Position numbers and translations under genes: made by a program
Notes under the pieces: generated by a model
Told to the model about the DNA's origin: nothing
Database searches by the model: none
Seen by the model: only the letters and a program-made list of their open reading frames with translations
NCBI GenBank assembly: GCA_036768485.1
Contig: JAVLUZ010000721.1
Location: 214,501-278,500, forward strand
DNA: 64,000 nucleotides
Reading direction: 5' to 3'
Source: Mermis nigrescens
Taxonomy: Eukaryota; Nematoda; Enoplea; Mermithida; Mermithidae
Shown here: piece by piece, positions 43,991 through 55,569 of the stretch
Layout of the letters: each line of letters opens with the position of its first letter
Position numbering within the stretch: the first letter of the stretch is position 1

Positions 43991-46820
43991 CGGGGTTGCC
44001 AGGTGCAGGGAGAATCTCTCCTGAATTCGGGAGAATCTCAAATTTTTAAGGAGCGGGAGCGGGAGAATGGAGCTTTTCAGGAGAAGTTGTAAACATGCAG
44101 GAGAATGCGGAGAGAATTTCAAAATGTCAGGAGAATTCAGTGGAATCCTGAAAATCTAGGAGAATTCAGGAGAATTTTCAAAACTTAAACAGCAAGTTAT
44201 AATGATTATCATACATCGACCTTCTTACTGTACTTACTGTAGTTAGTTAGTAGTATATAATTTTATGCTTAGATCTTTCACTTTAAGAATTTATTTCGTT
44301 CACCAGTTAAGACCTAAGTGTTAAGTTATAACTATATCCAAATAAGTTTCGTGCTTCCGTAGTAAATCATTCATTCATTCATTCATTTATTTATTCACTT
44401 AATATCACGAAGTGCAGAAATACATAGCTTTACGCACCGTCCTAATTGTTTTTATCAGTTTTCATAGACGTTTTGCAAAGCGCCTATAAACATTTTTTGA
44501 TATATTTCAAAACGGAAGGATTTGCTTGCTACTGAAGTACATTGTACAATTAGTAATAAAGTATTATTTATTTTTCAAAAGACATTGCAAATAGGGCTCT
44601 TTTCGAAAAATTTTTGATGATGTAAGTGCAACTGAAAGTTGGCGGTCACTGTTTTAAGCACAGAAACTGTTTTTTCGAATAATGTGTATTGTAAACAATG
44701 CGACCTCTTTAGCTTAGGCCCTTGGGCAGTATATGTAAAATTATCCTGTTCTCTGTTCGAGGATAGCCATTTTCATGACTCAGCTCATTACGTCGCCTTC
44801 ATATTTGCTTCTGTATGATGTATCAAATTATTAGTCAAAAATCTTGTCTTTCCATTAGTGATCGACCGGGGCCCGGACCCGGACCCGGCCCCGGCCGGCA
44901 ATCCCCGGCCATTTTTCAGCATCCCCGGCCGGGGCTAAGAGTCAAAAATGGCCGGGGCCAGGAAAAATTTAGTGTAATTCGTATTTTGTACAGGCTGTGA
45001 TACTGGCACTTATTTATCAATGAGCAAGTGTTAATTTTGAGAACTGTACTGATTAGACCATATGTATTCTTACTTAGTCCTTGTCATAAGTTTTCTACTG
45101 TGTATAAATGAGCTTTTAATGAATGAATGTTCAGGAAAATCTGCATATTTTCGATTCCTCCACTTAACTTATTTAAACTAAATGCTACTTTTAACTCATT
45201 CATTCATAGCTATGGCTAAAAGATTTAGAGTTGACAAATACGTTCTATTTCTAGTTAGAAATTGTACGTTTTTAACAAACTATTTCTACAAAAAACACTT
45301 TTACATTCATTTGAATGGGAACCGTGTGCTTTAAAACGCGTTTCCTGTGTAATAGTTATTAGGACCGAGGTTAATTATAGGCGAATATAAACTACGCTGC
45401 AGAATTGCGTCCGATCCGATAAACTAAATATGTCTCAAATAGTTTCCTAGGGTCCAGAGTTGAGGGAGGGGTGAAATCCCAAATTGGAGGACCAGAAAAT
45501 TAGTGGCAAAACAGGGTCTTTTGACTTTTAATTGTATATTTTAGCTAATTTCTGAGTTTCTAACGCCAAGAATTACTGAAATTGTCTCAAAACGGCGCAG
45601 AAGCGCCTAAAAATTTGACATTTCTGCATTCTAAATTTAAATTTTGCCATTTAAAAGATGTATAGGACAGACAATTTTTCATATTGGAGGAAATGCCGAA
45701 AAATTTTTGGAATTTTATACCTTTTTTACAGTTTTTATCTTCCCAAAAATCTTTGTACATGTACAAAGATAGTCCTGGTCTTTGTACATCAGGAAAAATC
45801 TTTGGCGAATACAAAAAACACTCTTTTGTACATGCAAATTTTTGTATACTTTAATATGGTACAGTAACGATTTCAGTGTGGTAGTAGAACATAGTTTTTC
45901 GACCTTTAGTAGTGTATTTGGCTAATTTTTGGGTTCCTGAATATTTGACATTTTTCCATTTTTCCATTCTAAGCGCAGTGTTGCTTATTACAAGATTTAA
46001 TTCGCATATTACAATTTTTGTAATATTTCTCATTTTGTAGTACAAGTTGTTTTAGCTTTCTCAGTCGAGTTTTATGTGTGAATTCAATCAGAAGCTCATA
46101 AAAATTTCGGCACTTCGCGCCGAACTATCAACTAAATTCAGGCCTAATTATCACGTTTAGAAGCACGGTCTTTTTGTATTCGGGGAAGATTTTTGCTGAT
46201 GTACATAGACGTTTTCAGGACCATCTTTGTACATGTACAAAGATTTTTGAACAACAAAAACTGTAAAATGGTGTAGAATTCCTTATTGAAAATTCTACCA
46301 TTTTAAAGATTTTCAAAGGGGGGGGTAAGCGGCTGCAAAAATGGAGCCGCTTACCCCCCTTCCCCGGAAAATAGCCGAGGAATATACATGTGACAGAGGA
46401 TTTGGGCCATCCCCCATCTCCGCTTTGAAGCCCCAAACTTCCTTGAAAGTCAGAAAATATTTAACCACCCTCCCCCATTTTTTGGCGAAAGCCTGTGCTT
46501 TTTTGGCTATTTTTATGTGTTTTTACCATTTTTGATCTAGTCGCTAACCCCCTCCTTCTAAAAATGGCGCGGGACCCCTACCCTAGATTTCCAGCTGTTA
46601 CATGTAGGTATTAGGGATGTGCCGATACCGCTTTTTTGAAAATGACCAATTCCGATTCGATTCCGATTCTTTAAATCTCAGAAAAGCCAATTCCGATCCC
46701 GATGCCGATTCTGCAAATCTCAAGACAGCTGATTCCGATTCGATTTCGATTCCAAAATAACAGGAATCGGCCGATTCCGATTCCGGTTCCGATTCTTGCG
46801 ACAAACATGTCAAATATATA

Positions 46821-47914
46821 TAGTGCTGGCCTCTAAAAAAAACCAGTCGATTTGTAACCTAAAAAAAAACCACCCCTTTTTTCCATAACCAAAAGGAGAT
46901 GACTGATGATATTATACTGGCAAACAAGCTATGCCATGAGGATTACAATTGACCCCTGGTCGCTTTCCAGATCATTCAGAAACTTGAGATATGAATTTGT
47001 CGAAAAGTTCCTAAAAATTGCCATTTTCATGATTTTTTTAAAGCATTTTTGAGGGTCAGTATTTCTACCCATATTCATATTTGTTGGAATCTTTTATGTT
47101 TTCACGTTAGGCTCCCTTGCAGACTAATGTCAGAAAAAATTTAGTTCTTCTATGTCATCCACATAGCTACAGTATACCTTCAAAGCCAAACCTAAAAAAA
47201 ACCACTTGTAACCTAAAAAAAAACCAGCGCCAATTTTTACAAAACTTAGCAGGAATGTGCCTCGTAGCACCTTTCATGATGCCTGATATTTATTTTTCAC
47301 AAAAATAAGAATCACCCCAAAAACTGCCAAAAAAGTTCGATTGTAACCTAAAAAAACCACCGTAACCTAAAAAAGACCAATGCTAAGTATACGTTGCCAT
47401 AGCAACGAAATTACTTTTCATCAAGTTGCATAATTTTGCACTGATTTCTTGCAGAGGATGTAGAAGAGACTTACTTAGAGTCTTTTTTATATTGAAGACT
47501 GTATTTGTGAAATTTATAGAACTTTTAATGAAATTCAGAAAAAATTATTGATTTTTATATAAATGTGATAAAATGAACGGAAATATCGTGAAGAATGATT
47601 TTTTTTTCAAAATTGTGATCGTTTAAGGTCAACTAACTGTTTCACGCTGCCAACCATGCACTTCGCATATCATTTTGGGGGTGGTTTTTTTTAGTTCCCA
47701 TGGTTTTTTTTTAGGAAAAAGTGGTTTTTATTCAAAGTTTCGTATTTCATGCAAGCTTGCTATGAAATATGGCGCTTAAAAAATTCTTCCATGTAGCAAG
47801 TTATAGGCCTAGGGCAGCTGTCAAAAATAGATGTTTGTTGACTTTTTCAATGCTATTTGTTCTGAAGTTATAAGCCAAAAACATGAAAATGGTTTTTTTT
47901 AGAGGCCAGCACTA
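46821..47914. mobile_element. TA-flanked element with CCTCTAAAAAAACCA repeats, level 4
   Basis: 1,094 bp; ends TAGTGCTGGCCTCTAAAAAA on both strands, bounded by TA (46819-46820 and 47915-47916). The interior repeats TAACCTAAAAAAACCAC several times on the left half and its complement on the right. Related elements: 53404-54906 and 61886-62545. No transposase was seen. Confidence 0.85.
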
Positions 47915-47926
47915 TAGGTAGCTAAT

Positions 47927-48617
47927 CAGTGTTTTTTTGTACAAGGTCCGTTTGTACATGTACAAAGATGGTCCCCAAAAGTCTGTGTACATTTTGTACC
48001 TGCATATTTTTGTGTACTATAATATAGTACACTAGCAATTTTAGTGTGGTAAAAGAAACTTTTCGATCTTTGGTAGTGTATTTTAGATGATTTCTGGGTT
48101 TCTGACAACAAAAGTTACTGAAAATATGCAAATTCTGCCATTTTAAAGATATGTAGGACTAACAATAACTCAAAAATTCCAGCGAATTTTACACCTTTTT
48201 ACAGTTTTTGTCTACCCAAAAATCTTTTTTAAATTTTGTACACATAAATTTTTGGGTACTACTATATGGTACAGTAGCGATTTTTAGGAAGGAAAAACAG
48301 AGTTGTTCGACTTTTTGGTAGTGTGTTTTAGCTAATTTCTGGGTCTCTACGGGCAAAAATCACTAAGAATCGTCTTAAAACGGCGCGAAGCGCCGAAAAA
48401 TTTGACATTCTTCCTTTTGAAATGCAATTTCTGCCACGCTAAAGATATATAGAACACAAAAAATACTCATCTCGGCGCGAAGCGCCAAAATTTTTTGCGA
48501 ATTTCAGACCTTTTTTGCGATTTTTGTCTTCCCAAAAATCTTTGTACATGTACAAAAATGGTCCCAAAAAGCCTTGGTACATCGGGAAAAATCTTTGCTG
48601 AGTACAAAAAAACACTG
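47927..48617. mobile_element. hAT-like MITE with CAGTGTTTTTTTGTAC ends, level 4
   Basis: Ends CAGTGTTTTTTTGTACAAGG and (reverse strand) CAGTGTTTTTTTGTACTCAG. Flanking octamers TAGCTAAT (47919-47926) and CAGCTAAT (48618-48625) match at 7 of 8. It contains the TTTGTACATGTACAAAGATG palindrome module and GGCGCGAAGCGCC hairpins. Related copy: 60553-60998. Confidence 0.72.
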
Positions 48618-48808
48618 CAGCTAATCCGTTTATTTATTCAATGTTCATGTAAAAGCGTATCATTTGATCTAAGCAAGATATAATCTAAGTCTCAAGGCAA
48701 AACATTTACCCACACTGTATCAAGTTGTTAAACTTTCAAAGGAAATCGAATCGTACATCAACTCGAAGCGTCTCTCTTACGAACAAGACCCGTTGAAATG
48801 GTGGAAAG

Positions 48809-49810
48809 CAGTGGCGTATCCAGGATTTTCCTAAGGGGGGGGGGCGGTATCCCCACTTTTCCAAAAACAGTCAAAAATAGGTCCAAAAATTTGCTCGTAA
48901 CGCGCGAAATAGCGTTTTCTTGGTCTTTTACATTGTATACTTCTACATAAAATCACTTTTGACGCAATATTTTTCCAAAAAAATTATAAAATTTTAGACA
49001 ATTTTGTGCGAAAAAATCATTAAATTTTTTTTGACTTCGACAAAAATCTGGTGCGAAGCGCAGGAAAATTCGTGAAATTAAGGCGGTTAGACGTCTTTAA
49101 GCATGACTTACTGCTCGATTTCCAGTATTTATAGCATTTGATGTGAAACATCGAAAAGTTTAATTGAAAAAGAGAAGAAAACTATGCAAAAATAGCTGTT
49201 TCTGCCATTACAATTGCTTTGAAACCTACAAATGGCTTCCAGGCAATATTTTTTGTACAATGTCCTTTTGTACATGTTGTACATGTACAAAGATGGTCCC
49301 TAAAAGTCTTTGTACATTTTGTACACACAATTTTTGGGTACTATGATATAGTACAATAGCGACTTTAGTGTGGTAAAAACAGAGTTCTTTGTTTGACCTT
49401 TGGTATTGTATTTTGGCTAATTCCTGCTTTTATGAGTGCAAAAATCATCAAGAATCGTCTTAAAACGGCGCAAAGCACCGAAAAATTTGACATTTTTCCT
49501 TTCAAAATGCGATTGCTGCTATTATAGGACACACAATTACTCATTTCTACCTTTTTTGCAATTTTTTCTTCCCAAAATATTTGTGCATGTACTGATACGG
49601 TCCAAAACAGTATTTGCACATCGCGAAAAATGTTTGCTAAATCCAATAAAACCGTGCTTCCAGGTCGCCAAGAAAGTCACCGAAAAAATTTGAGAAGTTA
49701 TGGTCACTGACGGCCAAAACTCATTGCAAACTGCATATCCATTCTTTATCTCGCTAAATATTTTTGGAAAATTAAGAGCGGTCGCCCCCCGCCCCTTAAA
49801 TCCGCCCCTG
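48809..49810. mobile_element. hAT MITE-3-like element (CAGTGGCGTAT ends), level 4
   Basis: About 1 kb; ends CAGTGGCGTATCCAGGATTT and (reverse strand) CAGGGGCGGATTTAAGGGGC. Flanking octamers GTGGAAAG (48801-48808) and GTGGGAAG (49811-49818) match at 7 of 8. The interior contains the TGTACATGTACAAAGATGGT module, also found in other families here. Confidence 0.75.
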
Positions 49811-51001
49811 GTGGGAAGAGAAGCGATCAACCTATCTGCTAATGTCGACTTTAGCAAGAAAATATTTGGCAGCCCCAGCTACGAGCGTCCCATTGGAGCA
49901 ATTGAGTAGTGGCGCTGCTAAGAAACAGATTACAAGACAGAATGGCTGAAAAACTATCATTTCTAAAATATAATCAGCCCAAAATTAAATTTCAGTATTA
50001 GACATTAGTATGCATGTGATGTTCAGATGAATAAAAACTTGACCAGTACCCGCGCGATTTTTTTTTGTCACATATGTGATGTAGAATTGGGTTACCAGTA
50101 CTTTACTATAAGGGAAAAATTGTTTATTTTTACGTTTTAAAGGTTAAAGTTGTATTTCCCTATTCTAATTCTGCTATAATTAGAATAAAAAGGAATCAAA
50201 TCGATAATTGGACCAATTTTAGCCGATTCCGATACGATTCCGATTCATAAAAACCTAGGAATAACGATTCCAATTCTGATGCCGATTCTCCAAGATTTAT
50301 TATCGCCGATTCTGATTCCGATTCGATCCCACAAAAAATGACCGATTCCAACCAATTCCGATTCTGATTCCGATTAATCGGAACATCCCTAGTAGGTATA
50401 CTGAGGGAACCTCATAAAATTTTAAGCGATTACATGCATGTTTTATAGTGATAGTTTATCTATTTACTCTAGCTCACATAATAAAATAAATGTATCACTT
50501 CGTGAAATTCTAATAGTTAGGTACACTTTTGCCATACTAAAAAAATTAAGTTCAAAAAATTCAAAAGGTTTTCACCAAAATCGTCTGACAGTGACTTGTG
50601 TCTTGGACCCTGAGGGAGTAATACCCCTCCCCCATATGGGAATGTGTGATGTCTCATTTATTACATCCAATACCTATTGCATCCAATTGCTACAGCAGCA
50701 GTAGCCGTAGCTAAGATTCGAATGATACAGAGTGTGCTAATAGCAGCGACATAGACCTTATTGATGATTCAGACAATGAAACACTAGACTAAATTTGTTT
50801 CTTGTGACATAAATAGTAATAAAACTTGATATGAAAAGCCATTTACTACTGAATGGAGCAATCGCTCATTATTTCTTTCCTATGCCCCCACCCCAAGTAT
50901 GTGTCATGCAATAATATTTTCCTTGTCTGACCCCGGCCAGCCCCGGCCCCGGCCCTGGCCAAAAAAGTCGCCCCGGTTGATCACTACTTTCCATGACAGA
51001 T

Positions 51002-51157
51002 TTTTTTGTGCTTAATCAAAATACTACTCGCTGCACAAATCGTTTCAAGCTAGTTGTTCCTCTTGTCCGTTCTAATTTACAAAAATTTGACTTTTTCTAT
51101 AAGTATATCTCTGTTTGGAATCACCTACCTGATTTTGTAGTCTCTTCCCTAACTTAA
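51002..51157 (+). pseudogene. Non-LTR retrotransposon ORF2 C-terminal fragment
   Basis: The frame reads TTRCTNRFKLVVPLVRSNLQ, then FYKYISVWNHLPDFVV and a stop, the typical end of LINE ORF2 proteins (RxxxxxVPxxRTxLxKxSFxxRxxxxWNxLP). The reverse transcriptase core is absent; the copy is 5' truncated and carried within the outer hAT element. The clade was not determined. Confidence 0.65.
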
Positions 51158-52112
51158 ATATATTCAAATCTAGATTAATTGATGTCGACTTATTTAATAT
51201 AGGGCGGGCTTAAATCGTCATTTTCATGACTCGCTCATTGCCTTTTGCTGTACGCTTTTATGCTTTTGGCCGTACGTTTTATTACTCTTTTACATCTTTC
51301 GTAATTGTCACGTTTCAGTTATAAATTATTTCATTCATTCAGTCATATAATATATTAGTGTAGATACATGTTATAATTTAAATTTCCTATGTCGAAAGAA
51401 ACTGCCATTGTAAATGTTAGCTCAGGCGAATCCAGCGGTGAATCCACCATGAGCTTTTTGTGAGAGAATTAATGTCTCATTATTTAGCACTTGAGTGTCC
51501 TTAGGATTAACAGGCAAGAGATCAGAATAAAATAGTTGGGTGAACCAAGGTAAATTGGCCTGAGCATGCTTGATATGCATGTGTACATACAATTGTAGAT
51601 CTGCTGTACAACCTTTCCTGCAAAATATGAGCCAGGAGAATTTTCAGGAGAATCAAAATATTTTTAGGAGAATTGCAGGAGAATTTTTCCCCAATTTTAC
51701 CTCTGTGCAGGAGAATCTGAATTTTGGGACCTGGCAACACTGAAGGTAGGTTTCAATTAAACGTAGGAATACCGCCGGCGCCTACCCTTTATGCCTGTAT
51801 GCGCGTCAAGCGTTGATATTTGTTCGGATTACAAGATATAACAGAACATGGGGTATTCGTGTAGCAGGTTCACATATGTATTATTTATTATATTATTTAT
51901 TATCATATGTATTATTTGGCATTCGTGTAGCTGGTTCACATATGTATTTACATAGTCATATTAGGAGTTTTTGAAGAATATGGTGTGAACCGATTTTGCG
52001 CCATTCCAACAGAACTGTCATACAATAGCACAAAAACGATACTTTGTGTCACTAAAAGACGCGGAAAAAAATAATAAACCAAATCCATACAAAACTCACA
52101 GAGTTGCGGTAC

Positions 52113-52214
52113 TTCAAACATCATACTTCGACATTCACCATTTTGAGCCACTTTAAGGAATTTCAGCAGTTTATCAAAAGCTTCCAATTTTTCTAAGTAA
52201 TATTTTTCTGCCAT
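52113..52214 (-). CDS. Exon-like passenger in the MULE-like element, unknown protein
   Basis: On the minus strand, an ATG opens 34 codons (MAEKYYLEKLEAFDKLLKFL, then KVAQNGECRSMMFE) ending at GAA|GTACCG, a possible donor. About 70 bases on, TTTCCGCGTCTTTTAG is a good acceptor, followed by a frame containing SIVFVLLYDSSVGMAQNRF. A second copy at 58650-58862 preserves SMMFE followed by GTAATG and the same acceptor. It looks like a captured or element-encoded spliced gene fragment; the family is not recognised. Confidence 0.4.
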
Positions 52215-52465
52215 TTTCAAGGTTGCAGATTTCAAAAAATTGAGTTATACTGCGCATAAACCAAGATTAAAGAAAATTTTATTCGTAATTTTTTGCCCAA
52301 ATTTTCATGAAATTTTTTTTTATTTCACTATTTTTACCATTGTTTACATCCACTTAAAGATTTCTTCTTAAATACGATTCAAACAGCATTTTTGGATTAT
52401 CTTAAAGTTCCAACCATTTGAAGATTCAAACAGTGGAATGCAGAATAACATGTACCCAACTTAGG

Positions 52466-52620
52466 TCGTCCTACGCATCTATTCATCGACCTGAGCATCT
52501 ATACATCGACCTAAGCATCTATACATTGACCTAAGCATCTATACCTCGACCTAAGCGGGAGCGACCTCGACCTAAGCAGCCAAAAACACTTCAGATAAAC
52601 TAAGCCTAAGCCTAAGCATC
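52466..52620 (+). repeat. ~21-bp minisatellite CGACCTAAGCATCTATACAT
   Basis: Four to five copies of CATCTATACATCGACCTAAG with decaying copies (CCTAAGCCTAAG) to the right. It lies inside the MULE-like element. Confidence 0.88.
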
Positions 52621-52999
52621 ATTTAAGCAGAAACTTGAATTTTCACATATCTAGACTGAATTGTTTTTTTTTCAAATTTAAAAATTTTCAAAGAAAATTT
52701 TTTTCCGTGCACTAAAAGTTATTTTTTTTGTAATCAGCGACCTTGAAAATGTCAGATACATATGTTTTCAGCCCAAATTCGAACATTTTCAATAAACTGT
52801 CAAATACCTCACTTTAATGTAGCTATATCCTGAGTAACTCTATCTTCACCAATTTTGGTTTGTTTTCATAAAATTTTTTTCCGCATTCTTTTTTAGCGTG
52901 TCCTCTTCATTTCAATCAATATCATTCCTTTCCACGTGCATCTGCAAGTTTTCCGTTCACACCATAAAGTAAAGTTTAGCCGTCATATTATAAGGGCGT

Positions 53000-53085
53000 A
53001 TGTGTGCGGTCGATAGCATCTGAGGAAACGAGAGAAAGTTGCTGGCAGTCGGATTCGAAACGTGGACCCCTTGCTCTAAAGTCCA
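53000..53085 (+). other. tRNA-like (Pol III A/B box) segment
   Basis: GATAGCATCTGAGG (A-box-like) and GGATTCGAAAC (B-box-like) lie about 40 bases apart, and the same segment is repeated at about 55165-55235. Stems are poor, so a SINE-type relic rather than a tRNA gene. Confidence 0.35.
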
Positions 53086-53309
53086 GAACCATTGGTCAGT
53101 TGGTCAGTCACATGAATCTACTGGAAAAATCTGATGACTGCCTTATTTGTTTTCGACTTGACTCAAATCAAACCAGTTAGGTGGCAGCTTTCACCGGATA
53201 CTACTTGCTGTATATGCACCTATAACGTGGCTATCTTAATACATATGTGAACCAGCTACACCAATGCCGTATTATTTTATTATTTATTTCACATATTATT
53301 ATTATTAAA

Positions 53310-55137
53310 GCTAAGAATACCTAAATATCGCTTAAATTTGAAAATGTATTGTTTTGCTAATAGACTCCCTCCTCTTTGGAATAATTTGCCAGAAGAAGTT
53401 GTATAGTGCTGTCCTTTAAAAAAACCCACTTTCAGGTTTTTTCGGGATAACTTCTGATAGGCGCAGCCTAACTAGATTTTAAACACTCATTTTTTGTGGC
53501 TTTCTTAGCTCTATCGATTGGCGTATAGCACGTTAGCATCACTCATCAACTGACAGGGTGGAATTAGCAAATGTGTGTTTTTGAAAAAACCCATATTTTC
53601 TTAAAAAAAACCCATATGTCTTTAAAAAAACCCACTGTTTAAAATAGGTTTCTCCCTTCTAATAAGGTTTAGAAAACCAATTTAAGCACTCAGAAACACG
53701 TTTAAGGCTAATATGAAGGTTTTTCAAGTAGTTATTTTGCCAATTTTACTACAGTATCCTATGAAAAATTGATTTATTCTACAAATTTACTATTTTTTGA
53801 ATTTTTGTCTAATAATTAGCATCTTTAAGCTATTTATATGTGATTTTAATAAGGCATGAGTGAGTGTTTTGTAAACACCTGGATGAGCAACAATCAAAAA
53901 AGTATTAAGAAACTTTTATTCAATGCATTTTAAGAACAACATATGCAATAATGCACCAGAAATAAACCGATGATTTTTTACAGTCTTTCCTGTGGCTTTG
54001 CATATCTGGCAGTTTGAAATATCTGATTAAAATCTAATAAGCTTCAAATGTAGTCGGTTAAAAAATCAAGTTAGATTTTTAATGTTTTATCACAGAATTT
54101 CTATGAAGAATCGCGTCAAGCTACATAGTTGATGAATTCAATAGCACTCTAACAGATACCATAGTATAATGACTGATGTTTTTCTATGCAGAAAGCCTTC
54201 GATTTCATTTCAAAATTTTATTAAATGAAGATATAATAACAGCAAAAACACAAATACAACATTTAGGATAGACTAGTTCATAAGCACATGCATTGATTCT
54301 ACAGGAACAGTGCTTTAAAAATCAAATTTAGACCATTTTCAAGTGGGTTTTTTTAGGACCAAATGGGGTTTTTTCAAGAAACATTTATATTATTGCGTTT
54401 TTTTCAAAAGTGTAAACTCAGATCAGAAAGTTTTTGTTGTTAGAATATGCAGGACACTAATCTCTTCGAAATACAGTAGTTTTCAAAAAAATTTGAAGTG
54501 GGTTTTTTTTGAGATCAATGTGGGTTTTTTTTAACTCCCACTTTGAGGGATTACTGTAGCCCGAGGTCATGAGCAGGGAAGGAAAAAATTTTTTTCTGAA
54601 TAGCCTGTCATGAGGAATAACATAAAAACATGATAAAACGTGTTATTTGTGATTTGTATTACAGCGACATTCATGCAAAATCGACCTCTTTTTTCTTCAA
54701 AATGATGCTATTTTTGTTAACTTTCGCGATTTTTGAAATCCCGAGATTGGCAATATCCTGAAACACAATTATTATTTTGTTGCATTGGCCTGGGCTTGCT
54801 CAGGTTACTGGTAAAAAATTTTGCAGCTGGCACTCATATTGGGGGAGCACTGGCGTGGGTTTTTTTAAGATTCATTTTCAATGGGTTTTTTTAAAGGACA
54901 GCACTATAAATGCCCTGAACTTTCCCTCCTTCAGCAGTCGTTTAGAGAAAATTAGTTTTTCCTTAGACTATAAGTAAGTGCAAATCGCCTTTATAGTCCT
55001 TGCGCAGGTTTTTGATATTATATTTCATCGCATTGATGATATTTCAGTGTATTTACTCTGATTCTTTTTTTTAATTTGACCAAATTTGTATTGTTTTAAT
55101 TCCGTCTCTGTCGCAATAAACTAATAATAAAAAAACA
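53310..55137 (+). pseudogene. Non-LTR retrotransposon 3' end, split by a TA-flanked element
   Basis: Joining 53310-53403 to 54909-54977 across the insertion leaves an open frame, with motifs FANRLPPLWNNLPEEVV before the break and FPSFSSRLEK after it, then a stop. This is the conserved LINE ORF2 C terminus (LWNxLPxxVVxAxSLxxFKxRL). A 3' UTR follows, ending in AATAAACTAATAATAAAAAA near 55137, the tail of the insertion. Only the 3' end is present. Confidence 0.78.
53404..54906. mobile_element. TA-flanked element with AAAAAAACCCA repeats inside the LINE
   Basis: About 1.5 kb; ends TAGTGCTGTCCTTTAAAAAA on both strands, TA at 53402-53403 and 54907-54908. Subterminal AAAAAAACCCA units are numerous on the left and inverted on the right. 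It shares end sequence and layout with 46821-47914 (TAGTGCTGGCCTCTAAAAAA), but the interior differs, so it is a sister family. The insertion site within LINE coding sequence proves the TA duplication. Confidence 0.88.
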
Positions 55138-55139
55138 TA

Positions 55140-55541
55140 TTCATATTATAAGGGCCTATGTGTGCAGTCGATAGCATCTGAGGAAACGAGAGAAAGTTGC
55201 TGGCAGTCGGATTCAAAACGTGGACCTCTTGCTCTAAAGTCCAGAACCATAACCAATCGACTAACGCTGGTTAATTTTGAGAAAGATTGCAAGGTATTCG
55301 TAATGTTTTGTGTTGTATACCAGCTGATTAGGCTTAGGCTTTAACTTAGGCTCATTTTAAATGCTGGCACCAACATTTTGGTCAGTCACATGAACCCACT
55401 GAAAAAATCCTAGGACTGCCTTATTCGTTTTTGACTTGACTTAAATCAAACCAGTTAGGTGGCAACTTTCACCGGATACTACTTGCTGTATACGTACTGA
55501 TAACGTGGCTATCTTAATACATATGTGAACCAGCTACACCA
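55140..55541 (+). mobile_element. Truncated copy of the MULE-like element
   Basis: Matches 52980-53268 (ATTATAAGGGCSTATGTGTG to ACATATGTGAACCAGCTACA) with an extra ~140 bases near 55245-55385. The left part is missing. Confidence 0.75.
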
Positions 55542-55569
55542 AAACTGAACATGAGCATCAGGGGGGTCT

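Larger units (their letters stand above)
46612..50391. mobile_element. hAT-like element with TAGGGATGTTCCGAT ends, nested level 3
   Basis: Ends TAGGGATGTGCCGAT and (reverse strand) TAGGGATGTTCCGATTAATC; perfect flanking octamers GTAGGTAT (46604-46611 and 50392-50399). Both subterminal regions consist of degenerate GATTCCGATTC repeats (46620-46795 and 50215-50380). The near-empty site in element B (ACATGTATACTGAGGG near 57735) confirms the insertion. Three further elements sit inside it. Confidence 0.88.
44856..50986. mobile_element. hAT-like element A (TAGTGATCGAC ends), nested level 2
   Basis: Ends TAGTGATCGACCGGGGCC and (reverse strand) TAGTGATCAACCGGGGCGAC; perfect flanking octamers CTTTCCAT (44848-44855 and 50987-50994). 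The subterminal GGCCCCGG arrays are inverted at the two ends. Its own sequence (44856-46603 plus 50400-50986) is collinear with element B at 55615-58390. It carries the 3.8-kb level-3 insertion. Confidence 0.88.
43991..51742. mobile_element. Outer hAT-like element of a four-deep nest
   Basis: Ends CGGGGTTGCCAGGTGC and (reverse strand) CAGTGTTGCCAGGTCC, with perfect flanking octamers AAGGTAGG (43983-43990 and 51743-51750). Both subterminal regions are rich in AGGAGAATT units. Without nested DNA it is about 1.6 kb and includes a non-LTR retrotransposon 3' fragment (51002-51157). No transposase was seen. Confidence 0.8.
51918..53268. mobile_element. MULE-like element with 30-bp TIRs and 9-bp TSD
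   Basis: Terminal inverted repeats begin GGCATTSGTGTAGCTGGTTC and continue ACATATGTAT on both strands. The nonamer GTATTATTT is duplicated perfectly (51909-51917 and 53269-53277). Nine-base duplications and TIRs of this length fit Mutator-like elements. No MULE transposase is visible. The element carries an exon-like passenger on the minus strand (52113-52214), a 22-bp minisatellite and a tRNA-like segment (53000-53080). A truncated copy lies at 55140-55541. Confidence 0.78.

Noticed and set aside
46598..46813. Frame with repeated ESESE-like residues
   Set aside because: Translation of the GATTCC subterminal repeats of the 46612-50391 element.
48495..49346. Several frames with repeated CTCTKM and KSLC motifs
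   Set aside because: These are translations of the TGTACATGTACAAAGATGG module on different strands and do not indicate a cysteine-rich protein family.
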